From: Chryseobacterium panacisoli
Lineage (GTDB): Bacteria; Bacteroidota; Bacteroidia; Flavobacteriales; Weeksellaceae
NCBI RefSeq assembly: GCF_008274625.1
Contig: NZ_VTRU01000003.1
Location: 248,001-312,000, forward strand
DNA length: 64,000 nucleotides
Direction: 5' to 3'
Of this stretch, positions 1-7,312 are shown piece after piece; the first letter of the stretch is position 1, and each line of letters opens with the position of its first letter. Below the pieces are notes generated by a model. That model did no database searches. It worked only from the letters and a program-made list of their open reading frames with translations, and was not told the DNA's origin. The position numbers and the translations under genes are program-made.

Positions 1-278
1 TCTTTATTGAGTCTTTTGGCTTCATTGTGCATGGTTTCAGAAATATCAATCCCGGTGTATCTGAGGTTTTTGGCAAGACTCATGATACTTTTCAGATGTC
101 CGGCATTGCCGTGTCCTATTTCAAGGATTTGCTGGCCGTCATCTATCACAAGTGTTTTGATACTTTCTAACGTCATGCTGATGTTAGTAGCATTCATCAT
201 TTCACCAATCTCGATGCCTTTTTCTCCCTGAGGATTGGCAAGATTCTGTGCAAGGGTTTTGAGTTCTTCTTTTTCCAT
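1..278 (-). CDS. Class I SAM-dependent methyltransferase, partial (C-terminal part outside window)
   Basis: The reading frame opens at an ATG at 278 on the minus strand and runs off the window start, leaving 92 residues. Residues about 50-58 read LEIGHGNAG, a glycine-rich motif I of Rossmann-fold methyltransferases, followed by YTGIDIS, the acidic residue that contacts the ribose of S-adenosylmethionine. The substrate cannot be told from this part. The start lies two bases past the end of hmuV on the same strand, so it is probably the last visible gene of the haem-uptake operon. Whether it has a haem-related role or is only carried in the transcript is unknown. Confidence 0.75.
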   Translation of the reverse strand, partial: MEKEELKTLAQNLANPQGEKGIEIGEMMNATNISMTLESIKTLVIDDGQQILEIGHGNAGHLKSIMSLAKNLRYTGIDISETMHNEAKRLNK

Positions 279-280
279 GG

Positions 281-1054
281 TTATCCAAAAATGATCATTG
301 GGTTATTGGTAATAGGATGTCCGCAGATGGTACAGGGAAAATTATAAGCATTGCTGATATTTTCAGCGGTAAAAACTTCCTGTGGCGTTCCATAGGCGGA
401 AACCTGTCCTGATTTCATTAATAAAATCTTATCTGCAAATTGTGCAGCAAGGTTCAGGTCATGCAAAACAACAATGGCACTGTTGGCTTTTTTTGTGAAA
501 TTTTTGATAATTTCCAGTGCTTTGTACTGATGTTTTATATCTAAATTATTCAATGGTTCGTCCAGAAAAACCAGTTTGTGGACGATATCATTTTCAAGCT
601 GAGCCATTACTCTTGAAAGGTGTACACGCTGCTTTTCTCCTCCTGAAAGGGTATTGTATTCTCTTTCTTTGAGGTGAAAAATATCGGTGTCGTACATCAT
701 CTTGTTCATGGCCTCCAGATCTTCTTTTCCGGGCTGGGCATCGAAATACGGATACCTTCCCATCATGATCACATCTTTTACCTCAAGCGGAATATCGTTG
801 CTGTTATGTTGTGAGAACTTTGCTTTGTGTTTTGAAAGTTCTTTGATAGGCCATTCTCTAATGGGTTTATCTTTAAACAAAACTTTGTTATTGCCGGATT
901 TCACTTCATCAGCCAAAACACTCAGAAGACTTGATTTTCCTGCTCCGTTGGGTCCTACAATAGCCAGAAATTCACCGTATTCCAGAGAGACATCTACCCC
1001 GTCCAGAATCCGGAATTCTTTATGTTTATAATTAATCTGGTGTGCCTTGATCAT
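281..1054 (-). CDS. hmuV: Haem ABC transporter ATP-binding protein HmuV
   Basis: This 257-residue ATPase would power haem or siderophore import through the inner membrane with the permease encoded just upstream. The Walker A motif GPNGAGKSS is at residues 34-42, the ABC signature LSGGE at 136-140, Walker B LVFLDEP at 161-167 and the switch histidine at about 198 (VLHDLNLAAQ). Length and the FecE/HmuV-like spacing fit the iron-chelate class of importer ATPases. Its start overlaps the permease stop as TAATG, which indicates translational coupling. Family and order (receptor, HmuY, HmuT, HmuU, HmuV) make haem the likely substrate, but iron-siderophore import cannot be excluded from this protein alone. 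Confidence 0.9.
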   Translation of the reverse strand: MIKAHQINYKHKEFRILDGVDVSLEYGEFLAIVGPNGAGKSSLLSVLADEVKSGNNKVLFKDKPIREWPIKELSKHKAKFSQHNSNDIPLEVKDVIMMGRYPYFDAQPGKEDLEAMNKMMYDTDIFHLKEREYNTLSGGEKQRVHLSRVMAQLENDIVHKLVFLDEPLNNLDIKHQYKALEIIKNFTKKANSAIVVLHDLNLAAQFADKILLMKSGQVSAYGTPQEVFTAENISNAYNFPCTICGHPITNNPMIIFG

Positions 1055-2094
1055 TACAGTGATTTTTTAAATTTAACCAAAATAGCGATAAAAATAGGAC
1101 CTCCCATTAAGGCTGTCAAAATCCCGATCGGCAGTTCTGAAGGTGCTACAATACTTCTGCTGAAAGTATCTGCTGTCAATAACAAAATGCTTCCACACAT
1201 TGCTGATAACGGCAAAATAAATGCATAATTGGATTTGAATAAAAGCCTTAAAATATAAGGTACAATAAGACCTACAAAACCAATAGTTCCTGAGAATGCC
1301 ACACAGCTTCCCACCATTAATGCAACAATGATAATAATCTGCTTTTTCAGTCTTTCCACATTGATTCCCAGATGCTGTGCGTCTTTCTCTCCCAGCATCA
1401 TTGCATTCAGTGCTTTTCCTTTTGGGAGTAAAATAATGTAAGCAATCAGCAGAACAATAGCCAGGATGATATTCTTCGTCCATGTTGCGGCTGCCAGACT
1501 TCCTAAATTCCAGAAAGTAAGATCCCTAAGCTGCTCATCTTTTGAGATGTAGATCAAAAATCCGGTGATAGAAAACCCGATAGCCGTTATTGCCACTCCG
1601 GTAAGCAGCATCATGACGACATTTGTTTTCCCTCCGCTTGTTGAAATTCTGTAGACCAACATCATGGATAGAAAAGAACCTATAAAAGCGGCTATTCCTA
1701 CCAGTGAAAATTGTACAGCTTCAGGAAGATATTCTTTGAAATGTCCTCCTAAAACAATCGCAATGGCTGCCAGCAAAGTTGCCCCCGATGTAAGTCCTAT
1801 TAAATCTCCCGTTGCCAAAGGATTCTTGAAAAGCCCCTGAAGACTCGTTCCTGAAACCGATAACATACTTCCTACTAAAATGGCCATAATGATTCTGGCT
1901 GCTCTTACGTCCCAAATCACATATTTATCACTCAATGATAAATTGGGATCTCCTTTTATAAATTGCCACAGTGCCATGAACGGAGAGTTTTCTCCGAAAT
2001 CATAAACTCCTGTATTAAGTGACAGTACTGCTATAATAGTAAGCAGTACCGCACTTATAATAAGATAAAAGTATAGTTTACTTTGTGCTTTCAA
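1054..2094 (-). CDS. hmuU: Haem/iron ABC transporter permease (FecCD family) HmuU
   Basis: A 346-residue polytopic membrane protein of the FecCD (BtuC-like) family. It begins with a hydrophobic segment (YFYLIISAVLLTIIAVLSL) and has the family signature around residues 69-95, where an interaction with the binding protein and a GxSLxG-type turn (SGTSLQGLFKNPLA) are seen. The GEKDAQHLGI segment near residue 240 is the cytoplasmic coupling helix that docks to HmuV. It overlaps the end of hmuT by 17 bases and shares one base with hmuV, so the three form a tight cassette. Role and substrate are inferred from family and neighbours. Confidence 0.9.
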   Translation of the reverse strand: MKAQSKLYFYLIISAVLLTIIAVLSLNTGVYDFGENSPFMALWQFIKGDPNLSLSDKYVIWDVRAARIIMAILVGSMLSVSGTSLQGLFKNPLATGDLIGLTSGATLLAAIAIVLGGHFKEYLPEAVQFSLVGIAAFIGSFLSMMLVYRISTSGGKTNVVMMLLTGVAITAIGFSITGFLIYISKDEQLRDLTFWNLGSLAAATWTKNIILAIVLLIAYIILLPKGKALNAMMLGEKDAQHLGINVERLKKQIIIIVALMVGSCVAFSGTIGFVGLIVPYILRLLFKSNYAFILPLSAMCGSILLLTADTFSRSIVAPSELPIGILTALMGGPIFIAILVKFKKSL

Positions 2095-2956
2095 TTAAAA
2101 GTTTGTTTAATCCTACTGCTGCTTCTCCTAGTCTCGGTCCGAAACCTGACACTAAACCTCCGTCCATTGCTATGATCTTTTTATTTTTCCCTGCATTGGT
2201 TTGGGAAACACCCGGCATTTTAAGGGCTCCTTCATTTCCTCCAGCTCCCTGTAAACCTGTTTCAAAGAAGAACAGTACATCAGGATTAGCTTTTACAACG
2301 GCTTCAGGTGTCAATGGTTTGAAATCTTCAAAATCAGTGACTGCATTTTCCCCGCCAGCAAGAGTAATCAAAGAAGCCATTGGAGTATTTTTACCGCTCA
2401 CCATCAGCATATTGCCTCTTGCATAGATGAACAATACTTTTGGCTTTTTAGCAATAGGCTGTACTTGTTTCAAATCAGCATCAATTTTGTCATTTAACTT
2501 CTGGTAATCAGTATTTCCGATAGCTTTTGCTACAGATTCTATTAACTTTTTAGTTCCTTCTACTGTATATTCCTGTTTGAATACTTCAGTTTTAATTCCT
2601 GAAGATTTGATCTTTCCCATTAATTCGGGATTGATATCCTTATCAGAAGCTAAAATTAATGTCGGAGAGACTGCCATGATCGGCTCAATAGTCATTGATC
2701 TCATGTGGCCTAAATCTTTGGCTGTAGCTTTTAAAGATGCAGGATAAGTACTTGTAACATCTGTTGCAACAATTTCTTTTTCGTGGCCTAAAGCACTTAC
2801 GATTTCTGTAATTCCTCCGTTTAATGTTACTATTTTATTATTGGTTTTTGGTGCTTCAGAAGCAGCTTCTGTTGTATTTTCTTTCGTTGATGCTTCTGCT
2901 TTTTTGCAAGAATATACTGCTACAAGTACAGAAGCTGCAAGGATGAATTTTTTCAT
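2078..2956 (-). CDS. hmuT: Haem-binding lipoprotein HmuT (ABC transporter substrate-binding protein)
   Basis: A 292-residue protein with a lipoprotein signal peptide (lipobox VYSC, acylated cysteine at residue 17) followed by a low-complexity Glu/Ala/Thr linker. From about residue 42 it is a class III periplasmic binding fold: VTLNGGITEIVSALG, then ATDVTSTYPASL, then the long helix joining two lobes. The ABC cassette HmuTUV would take haem passed through the TonB receptor to the cytoplasm. In a Gram-negative bacterium the lipid anchor keeps it at a membrane facing the periplasm. Vitamin B12 or siderophore binding proteins share this fold; the haem call rests on the flanking HmuY and HmuV genes. 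Confidence 0.85.
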   Translation of the reverse strand: MKKFILAASVLVAVYSCKKAEASTKENTTEAASEAPKTNNKIVTLNGGITEIVSALGHEKEIVATDVTSTYPASLKATAKDLGHMRSMTIEPIMAVSPTLILASDKDINPELMGKIKSSGIKTEVFKQEYTVEGTKKLIESVAKAIGNTDYQKLNDKIDADLKQVQPIAKKPKVLFIYARGNMLMVSGKNTPMASLITLAGGENAVTDFEDFKPLTPEAVVKANPDVLFFFETGLQGAGGNEGALKMPGVSQTNAGKNKKIIAMDGGLVSGFGPRLGEAAVGLNKLLIESTK

Positions 2957-2977
2957 GATATACTATTATTTGATTAT

Positions 2978-4093
2978 TTATAAAGGTTCAAATTCAAAAT
3001 TGGTGTACCCGCGGTTTCCGTTTTCGTCTTTCATTTTGTTGAATCTCAGCTTAAAGTAGAAACCTTCAGCATCTTTCAGCACAAAGAAACGGTCTGAGTA
3101 TACAAAGGGAACCGGATTGGCTGATGTTCCTGTTGTTGTTCTCCACTTATCACCAATGGCTCTATGATCATTAAAAACAAATTTGGCCGGCTCAACGTCC
3201 TTCAGTTTAAATGCAGTATAAGCCTGTTCCAGATTTCCTGTAACACTTACCTGGTAAGCACCTACTCCATTTAAGGTATTGGTGGTTACAAAATCTGCAT
3301 AGAAGTAGCTTCCTGCACTGGTTGTAGGTCCCATGAATACTTCATTGGTAAACGTTGTAAATGCTAAGTCCCATCTTTTTTTCTTAGGCTGAATCTTTAC
3401 CGGTGTACCCGTTTTCAGGTTAAAGAATGAGAAATTGTACTCGGTATCTTTTGTAATGATATATTCTTTGATGTCTGTTCCTGTTGCATTCAAATCGGCA
3501 TAGCGGATCTTGTATCCATTTTGAGCTCTCAGGATCTGAATTTTTTTCCATCCTCTCGGATCGCCGGATAATGAAACGGAACCTGCCCCGATATTGGCAG
3601 CGGAAGGTATTTCTCTTCCAAGATTGATCAGATAAACAGGATTATCAGCATCATTTTCTTTGATAGCGTCAATTCCGGAAGTCTGATTTAGGAAATCTCC
3701 GTTCGGATTGTCAATATACTTCATGTTGGCAGCATCAAAAGTTCCTACCTGAGCAATTTCTTTCAAACTTGTAACATCAGCATCTTTTACCTTAGTGATA
3801 TCTGCAGCATTAGGTATTTTTATAACTGTCATAGCAAGAGATCCGTTCATAATCACACGAAATTCATCTCCTGTATAAAAACCAAGATCCCAATCTGTTC
3901 TGCTGTTGACAGCCGGATTGGTGTAATCACTTAAATCAATCCAAACCTGATTAGGTTCTGTAGGGCCTCCGACTTTTACATTAACTTCAGATCCAGTCAT
4001 AGGAGGTACCGGAACCGGATCTTCATCTGCAGAGAGACAAGACTGAGTGGCCACCATGATGGAAAGAATAGAAAATATTTTTAAATACTTCAT
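2978..4093 (-). CDS. hmuY: HmuY family lipoprotein (haem-binding, cell-anchored)
   Basis: A 371-residue lipoprotein, lipobox TQSC with cysteine 19. It shows the recurring HmuY features: SRTDWDLGFYTGDEFRV near residue 65-80, a second WDLAFTTFTNEVFMG near residue 240, and a C-terminal YFKLRFNKM strand. HmuY proteins take haem from host carriers and hand it to the TonB receptor. Only one histidine is present (NDHRAIG, near the C-terminus), so the two-histidine ligation known from Porphyromonas gingivalis HmuY cannot apply; the methionines in the IMNGSLAM stretch could be ligands, as described for other HmuY homologues. It sits 16 bases downstream of the receptor gene. Haem binding is an inference. 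Confidence 0.85.
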   Translation of the reverse strand: MKYLKIFSILSIMVATQSCLSADEDPVPVPPMTGSEVNVKVGGPTEPNQVWIDLSDYTNPAVNSRTDWDLGFYTGDEFRVIMNGSLAMTVIKIPNAADITKVKDADVTSLKEIAQVGTFDAANMKYIDNPNGDFLNQTSGIDAIKENDADNPVYLINLGREIPSAANIGAGSVSLSGDPRGWKKIQILRAQNGYKIRYADLNATGTDIKEYIITKDTEYNFSFFNLKTGTPVKIQPKKKRWDLAFTTFTNEVFMGPTTSAGSYFYADFVTTNTLNGVGAYQVSVTGNLEQAYTAFKLKDVEPAKFVFNDHRAIGDKWRTTTGTSANPVPFVYSDRFFVLKDAEGFYFKLRFNKMKDENGNRGYTNFEFEPL

Positions 4094-4109
4094 AACAGTA
4101 ACTTATTAT

Positions 4110-6215
4110 TTAAAATTGAAACATTAATCGGGCAAAATAGCTTCTGCCATAGTATAAATTAACAAAACCATTCGCTGCTGTATGGGCTGAGCCGGCAATT
4201 GCAGTAGAGTTTAACCTCGTTACATCAAATATATTTTTTACCCCCGCAGAAATTTCAAAATGTTTATTCCAGAAAGGCTGGCTTACGATGAAGTCCATCA
4301 TATGGAAGCTGTCCACTTTTCCCAGTCGGAATCCGCTTGCTCCGTCCGACACATAAATTCTGTCCGGACCTGTGAATTTGTAGTAAAGGGCAAAATTGGT
4401 ATCGGTACTTTTCAGTTTGTAAGTTGCTGAAGCTCCTGCCTGTACTAAATACTGGAAGTCTGTGGGAGAAGAGGATGTTAATTCATTCATTGATACCGAT
4501 GTTCCGTTTACTGACCCTCTTAAAGACAAGGCGAACTGATCTTTTCTAAAATCTACATTGGCTGAAAATAATAGATTTCTGTAGGTATTGAGATTCATGT
4601 ATTTGTAGGTGGAAGGTTGTTTTACCACCACCATTTCAATCCTGTCCCGTACATCCAGATATAATGCATCTACTCCGTAAGCGATTTTCCAGCCATTATC
4701 CACTGAAAAGTTCTGATTCCAGAAAAGTCCTGCTGAGAATCCTTTTTCAGGATTTAAATCCGGATTTCCCTGTACATCATGATTAAGATTTACAAAATAG
4801 GTGTATAGCTCGTCATATTTAGGAAAACGGTTTGCAGATCCTATGATGGCTCTAAGATTTGAGTTCTCAGACGTTTTATATCTTGCTGATAAGGAGTAGT
4901 TGTATTGATTGTTAAAATTCTCACTTAGCGAAAGTCTTACTCCCGGTCTCAGTGAAAATTTGTCTGAAACATTCCATTCTGCGGAAAGGAAGTTGGAATA
5001 GGTAAATATCTTTCTTTTTACCGCTTCACCAAAAAAGTCCCCGGCGATCAATGCGGCATAACCATTGGTATAGTCTAATTCATATCCTAACTGGAAATCA
5101 AAAACTTTACTATCCAGAAAGTTACTGAACATTCCTCTTGAGTAGATGACGTCAGTTTTATAGTAAGACTTTTCATCCTGACGGCTCTTTATGGCTCTAT
5201 TCGGAATATCGTAATTGTAGTCATAATATTTTCTGTCCTGGTTCTGATAGGAGAAATCTCCCATGTATCGGATATGTCCCAGATTGGTCTGAATATTAAA
5301 CTGATGCACCCAGCGGTCTGTATTATATTTTCTGTCTCTACTTTCATAAGATACTCCACCTACTCCGTCATTAAGTGGATTTCGACTTACTTCCGGATTA
5401 TAGAAGTTGAAGTTTTCATTAAGATAGGACAACTTGTAGAAGAATGTTGTTTTGTTTTTCGTATATCTTAGTAATGCAGAAGCATCATATTGGTCTTTCG
5501 GGTTCCATTCATATCCTCTTTGGTTGTCCTGTCCGAAATATTTATACCCTTTGCTTTCTCCTTCATATCCCATAAACTGGTTATGGTTGAAATTGATGCT
5601 TGCAAACCATTCATTGCTGATATTATAATCTATATTCAGGTTCTGAATATGTCTTCCGTTCCCTCTTTTCTTAAGATCGTAATTGTCTCTTACCGTTTCT
5701 TCCTGTACCGAACCTCTTACACTTACTTTTTTGGTACTGGTTTTCTTAGTAATAATATTGATTACCCCGGCAACAGCACCGTTCCCATATTCAACCCCCA
5801 TACTTCCTTTTACAATTTCAATTCTTTCGATATTGCTTAAGGTAATTTTGGTAAGGTCGATATTACTTCCCAGCCCTGTATCCCCTACTACCGGAATATT
5901 GTCTATAAGGATTTTTACATAATCACCATTAAGTCCCATAATATTAGCGGTAGAATTTCCTGAACGGGTATCCGGAGTGATCTGTATGTTAAGACTTTGA
6001 TTTAAAACCTCAGCAACATTCGTAGCTGCCATATTTTTAATCTGTTCTGCATCAATAACCTCAACCTTATATATTGATTTGTTAATGGACTGCTGCATAT
6101 ACTGTCCTGTAATAACAACTTCATCAATTTTCTTTTGATTAAGAGAATCCTTTTCTTGTGCATTCATCCATAAGGCTACGGATAATGATAGAACGGAAAG
6201 CACTTTCTTCTTCAT
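4110..6215 (-). CDS. hmuR: TonB-dependent outer-membrane receptor, HmuR-like
   Basis: A 701-residue receptor that would import haem across the outer membrane using TonB energy. After a signal peptide (KKKVLSVLSLSVALWMNAQ) comes a TonB-box-like DEVVITG, a plug with NIERIEIVKGSMGVEYGNGAVAGVI, and a beta barrel ending in the aromatic ARLMFQF. I chose the ATG at 6215 rather than an in-frame ATG at 6260, because 6215 begins a clean signal peptide and the upstream start would lie before a promoter box at 6234-6241. It leads the hmuRYTUV operon. Substrate is inferred from HmuY and HmuTUV; I saw no ligand-specific residues. Confidence 0.88.
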   Translation of the reverse strand: MKKKVLSVLSLSVALWMNAQEKDSLNQKKIDEVVITGQYMQQSINKSIYKVEVIDAEQIKNMAATNVAEVLNQSLNIQITPDTRSGNSTANIMGLNGDYVKILIDNIPVVGDTGLGSNIDLTKITLSNIERIEIVKGSMGVEYGNGAVAGVINIITKKTSTKKVSVRGSVQEETVRDNYDLKKRGNGRHIQNLNIDYNISNEWFASINFNHNQFMGYEGESKGYKYFGQDNQRGYEWNPKDQYDASALLRYTKNKTTFFYKLSYLNENFNFYNPEVSRNPLNDGVGGVSYESRDRKYNTDRWVHQFNIQTNLGHIRYMGDFSYQNQDRKYYDYNYDIPNRAIKSRQDEKSYYKTDVIYSRGMFSNFLDSKVFDFQLGYELDYTNGYAALIAGDFFGEAVKRKIFTYSNFLSAEWNVSDKFSLRPGVRLSLSENFNNQYNYSLSARYKTSENSNLRAIIGSANRFPKYDELYTYFVNLNHDVQGNPDLNPEKGFSAGLFWNQNFSVDNGWKIAYGVDALYLDVRDRIEMVVVKQPSTYKYMNLNTYRNLLFSANVDFRKDQFALSLRGSVNGTSVSMNELTSSSPTDFQYLVQAGASATYKLKSTDTNFALYYKFTGPDRIYVSDGASGFRLGKVDSFHMMDFIVSQPFWNKHFEISAGVKNIFDVTRLNSTAIAGSAHTAANGFVNLYYGRSYFARLMFQF

Positions 6216-6233
6216 AAGGGTACAAATTTTCGA

Positions 6234-6241
6234 CAAATATA
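6234..6241 (-). promoter_or_regulatory. -7 promoter box for the hmuRYTUV operon
   Basis: On the minus strand the bases read TATATTTG, an exact match to the Bacteroidota -7 element TANNTTTG, about 20 bases ahead of the hmuR start at 6215. The Fur-like palindrome at 6247-6269 lies just upstream and would cover the -33 region. Confidence 0.55.
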
Positions 6242-6245
6242 AAAC

Positions 6246-6300
6246 TTTATTTAGACTCATTAAAAATAAATATATATTTTTGTGGAATAATTCTAAATAA
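6246..6300. promoter_or_regulatory. Divergent promoter with two Fur-like palindromes (copy A)
   Basis: Two 23-base palindromes lie 31 bases apart. Site 1 (6247-6269) begins TTATTTAGACT; site 2 (6278-6300) ends ATTCTAAATAA, the reverse complement of TTATTTAGAAT, with 8 of 11 arm positions paired. A -7 box TATTTTTG (6275-6282) for the plus-strand gene sits between them. The same 55 bases recur at 7240-7294 with three differences. The position between haem genes suggests iron-dependent repression by Fur; the binding protein is inferred. Confidence 0.6.
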
Positions 6301-6310
6301 AAATAATCTC

Positions 6311-7117
6311 ATGAAATTAAAATTACTTTTAGGAACTCTGATGTTTACAGCCTTAACAGCGAATGCTCAGGTATCTAACATCAATGAAAATTTCAATAAT
6401 TTCACCGCAGGGAATACTACTTTCCCTCAGTTTGGATGGTCTGCCATTGTTGCTCCAATAACCGGTGAGTTTCCTCCTGTACCTCCAAGAATGATTGTAG
6501 CAGGCGATTCTAACAGATTCATTCAGTCGTACGCAGGAAATAATGCGACAGGATCTTCATACCTGATTTCACCACAGATTGAAGTTCCGACCGGAAATAA
6601 AACATTAACTTTTGATACTACTTTGGTATCTCCATCTCCTGGTCCGGGAAGTATCCAGATAGGAGTAGCATCCAATCCTGCAGACATGTCAACTTTTGTT
6701 CCTGTAGGAAGTCCTATCAATGTATCCGTTATTGGTACAGTTCAGAATATCAGCGTCAATATTCCGGCATCTGCAGGCTCATATCTAGTATTTAAATTTA
6801 CTCCTACGGCAACGCACGTTGCAATTCAGGTTGATAATGTAGTTTACAACACGACCGCTTCTTTAGGGGTTTCGGACAACAATAAAGCAACAGAAAATTT
6901 CAGATTTGCCTTAAATTCTGATCAAAGTGCATTAGAATTCATCGTGAAGAAGGATCCTAAGAACATCCAGATCTATTCAGCAGCAGGACAAAAAGCAGCT
7001 GAAGGGAAACTGAACGGACAAAGATTTGATATCAGCACACTTCATAGCGGAGTATATTTCATGAGTATTGAAACTGCAGAAGGAAAAATTATCCAATCAA
7101 AATTTATTAAGAAATAA
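6311..7117 (+). CDS. T9SS-exported protein of unknown function, co-controlled with haem genes
   Basis: A 268-residue protein with a signal peptide (residues 1-20, ending TANAQ) and a C-terminal type IX sorting domain of about 75 residues (ASLGVSDNN to IIQSKFIKK). The middle resembles a jelly-roll 'choice-of-anchor' fold: it opens with NENFNNFTAG and FPQFGWSAI and later has SYLISPQIEVP, the pattern of MAM/cleaved-adhesin-like domains. It would be exported through the T9SS and released or attached to the cell surface. It has no HmuY domain and no obvious catalytic residues. The promoter is the same duplicated Fur-like element as the next gene, so an iron- or haem-related job is likely but not shown. 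Confidence 0.75.
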   Translation: MKLKLLLGTLMFTALTANAQVSNINENFNNFTAGNTTFPQFGWSAIVAPITGEFPPVPPRMIVAGDSNRFIQSYAGNNATGSSYLISPQIEVPTGNKTLTFDTTLVSPSPGPGSIQIGVASNPADMSTFVPVGSPINVSVIGTVQNISVNIPASAGSYLVFKFTPTATHVAIQVDNVVYNTTASLGVSDNNKATENFRFALNSDQSALEFIVKKDPKNIQIYSAAGQKAAEGKLNGQRFDISTLHSGVYFMSIETAEGKIIQSKFIKK

Positions 7118-7145
7118 GGTTTATTAGACTATTATCAGCCTTTAT

Positions 7146-7180
7146 AAAGCCGGTGGGATCACTTTCCTTCCGGCTTTTTT
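7146..7180 (+). terminator. Rho-independent terminator after the first T9SS gene
   Basis: AAAGCCGG pairs with CCGGCTTT across a 16-base loop and is followed by a run of T. It separates the two plus-strand genes, so each has its own promoter and terminator. Confidence 0.75.
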
Positions 7181-7239
7181 GGGTCTGATTTTTTGTATTC
7201 CCAATGCTGATTAAAATAAAAACACGATAAAAATCATGT

Positions 7240-7294
7240 TTTATTTAGACTGATTAAAAATAATTATATATTTTTGTGGAATCATTCTAAATAA
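7240..7294 (+). promoter_or_regulatory. Promoter with two Fur-like palindromes (copy B)
   Basis: This repeats the 6246-6300 element at 52 of 55 bases by eye: palindromes at 7241-7263 and 7272-7294 with the same 31-base phase, and a -7 box TATTTTTG at 7269-7276. It drives the HmuY-T9SS gene at 7313. No minus-strand gene diverges here, so copy B acts in one direction only. Confidence 0.6.
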
Positions 7295-7312
7295 GGATTT
7301 AAAAAATAAATT

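Noticed and set aside
7..231. Plus-strand frame over the methyltransferase fragment
   Set aside because: It is antisense to a recognisable methyltransferase frame with motif I.
6216..6260. Longer start for the TonB receptor at 6260
   Set aside because: It lies upstream of the probable promoter box at 6234-6241 and gives no signal peptide at the new N-terminus.
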